Both the position numbers and the translations under genes were made by a program. From an uncultured Ilumatobacter sp. (GTDB lineage: Bacteria; Actinomycetota; Acidimicrobiia; Acidimicrobiales; Ilumatobacteraceae), in contig CALAHA010000141.1 of assembly GCA_937891565.1 (NCBI GenBank), positions 1 to 21,574 of the forward strand: a DNA stretch of 21,574 bases. The letters run 5' to 3'. Positions 21,502 through 21,574 of this stretch are shown here, piece after piece; position 1 is the first letter of the stretch; the number at the start of each line of letters is the position of its first letter. The notes beneath the pieces are model-generated. The model was not told where the DNA came from and made no database searches. It saw only the letters and a program-made list of their open reading frames with translations.

Positions 21502-21574
21502 GCTTCTCTAGCTCAATGGCAGAGCAGTTGACTCTTAATCAATTGGTTCTGGGTTCGAATCCCAGGGGAAGCAC
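21502..21574 (+). tRNA. tRNA-Lys (CTT anticodon), 3' CCA cut by window
   Basis: The acceptor stem GCTTCTC/GGGAAGC (21502-21508, 21566-21572) pairs with one G-T. The D-arm is GCTC/GAGC. The anticodon loop CTCTTAA has anticodon CTT at 21534-21536, reading AAG. The T-arm CTGGG/CCCAG carries TTCGAAT. Discriminator A is at 21573; the final C at 21574 would begin CCA if it is encoded. Confidence 0.95.

Overview
The window is about 21.6 kb of GC-rich bacterial chromosome. I infer an actinobacterium, most likely of the Acidimicrobiia/Ilumatobacter type. The inference rests on the ffh-rpsP-KH-rimM-trmD-rplS order, GTG and TTG starts, an RskA-type anti-sigma factor, an Actinobacteria-style AddAB-like pair, and repeated -10 boxes of the form TAnnnT placed 6-8 bases before an RTG start codon, which suggests leaderless transcripts. 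There was no database search, so this assignment comes from pattern recognition only.

Positions 1-3014 are a translation and ribosome-maturation block on the + strand: the 3' end of ffh, then rpsP, khpA, rimM and trmD (overlapping or tightly spaced), then rplS behind its own probable promoter and leader hairpin, then yraN. A 48-residue membrane microprotein lies on the - strand at 3035-3181. A SulP anion transporter with a STAS domain follows at 3333-4856. Its leader could fold into two competing structures, one of which covers the ribosome binding site.

Positions 4907-12361 carry a secreted, membrane-anchored protein with a possible NTR/TIMP-like domain, and then a large two-gene recombination system. 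Its subunits are an AddB-like nuclease (iron-sulfur cluster, no usable Walker A) and an AddA-like helicase-nuclease whose start overlaps the end of addB. A probably frameshifted unknown gene (- strand) and a GNAT acetyltransferase (+ strand) follow.

Positions 13491-13620 hold three copies of a 23-bp repeat between convergent genes. Next are rpe (- strand), a small SPOR-like protein (- strand), a TrmA/RlmD-type RNA uracil methyltransferase (+ strand), an ECF sigma factor with its RskA-like anti-sigma factor, and psuG. The sigma factor has a plausible autoregulatory promoter.

Positions 18309-20342 are a - strand operon of a TauE/SafE permease followed by two flavodoxin-fold NAD(P)H:quinone-reductase-like paralogues. 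A small divergent ORF, a DUF2889 protein and two tRNA genes (His GTG, Lys CTT) close the window.

Most of the region is housekeeping. I do not see a clearly new multi-gene system. The most distinctive signals are the recurrent leaderless-start pattern, the intergenic 23-bp repeat family, the sigma-factor promoter, and several small or broken genes.
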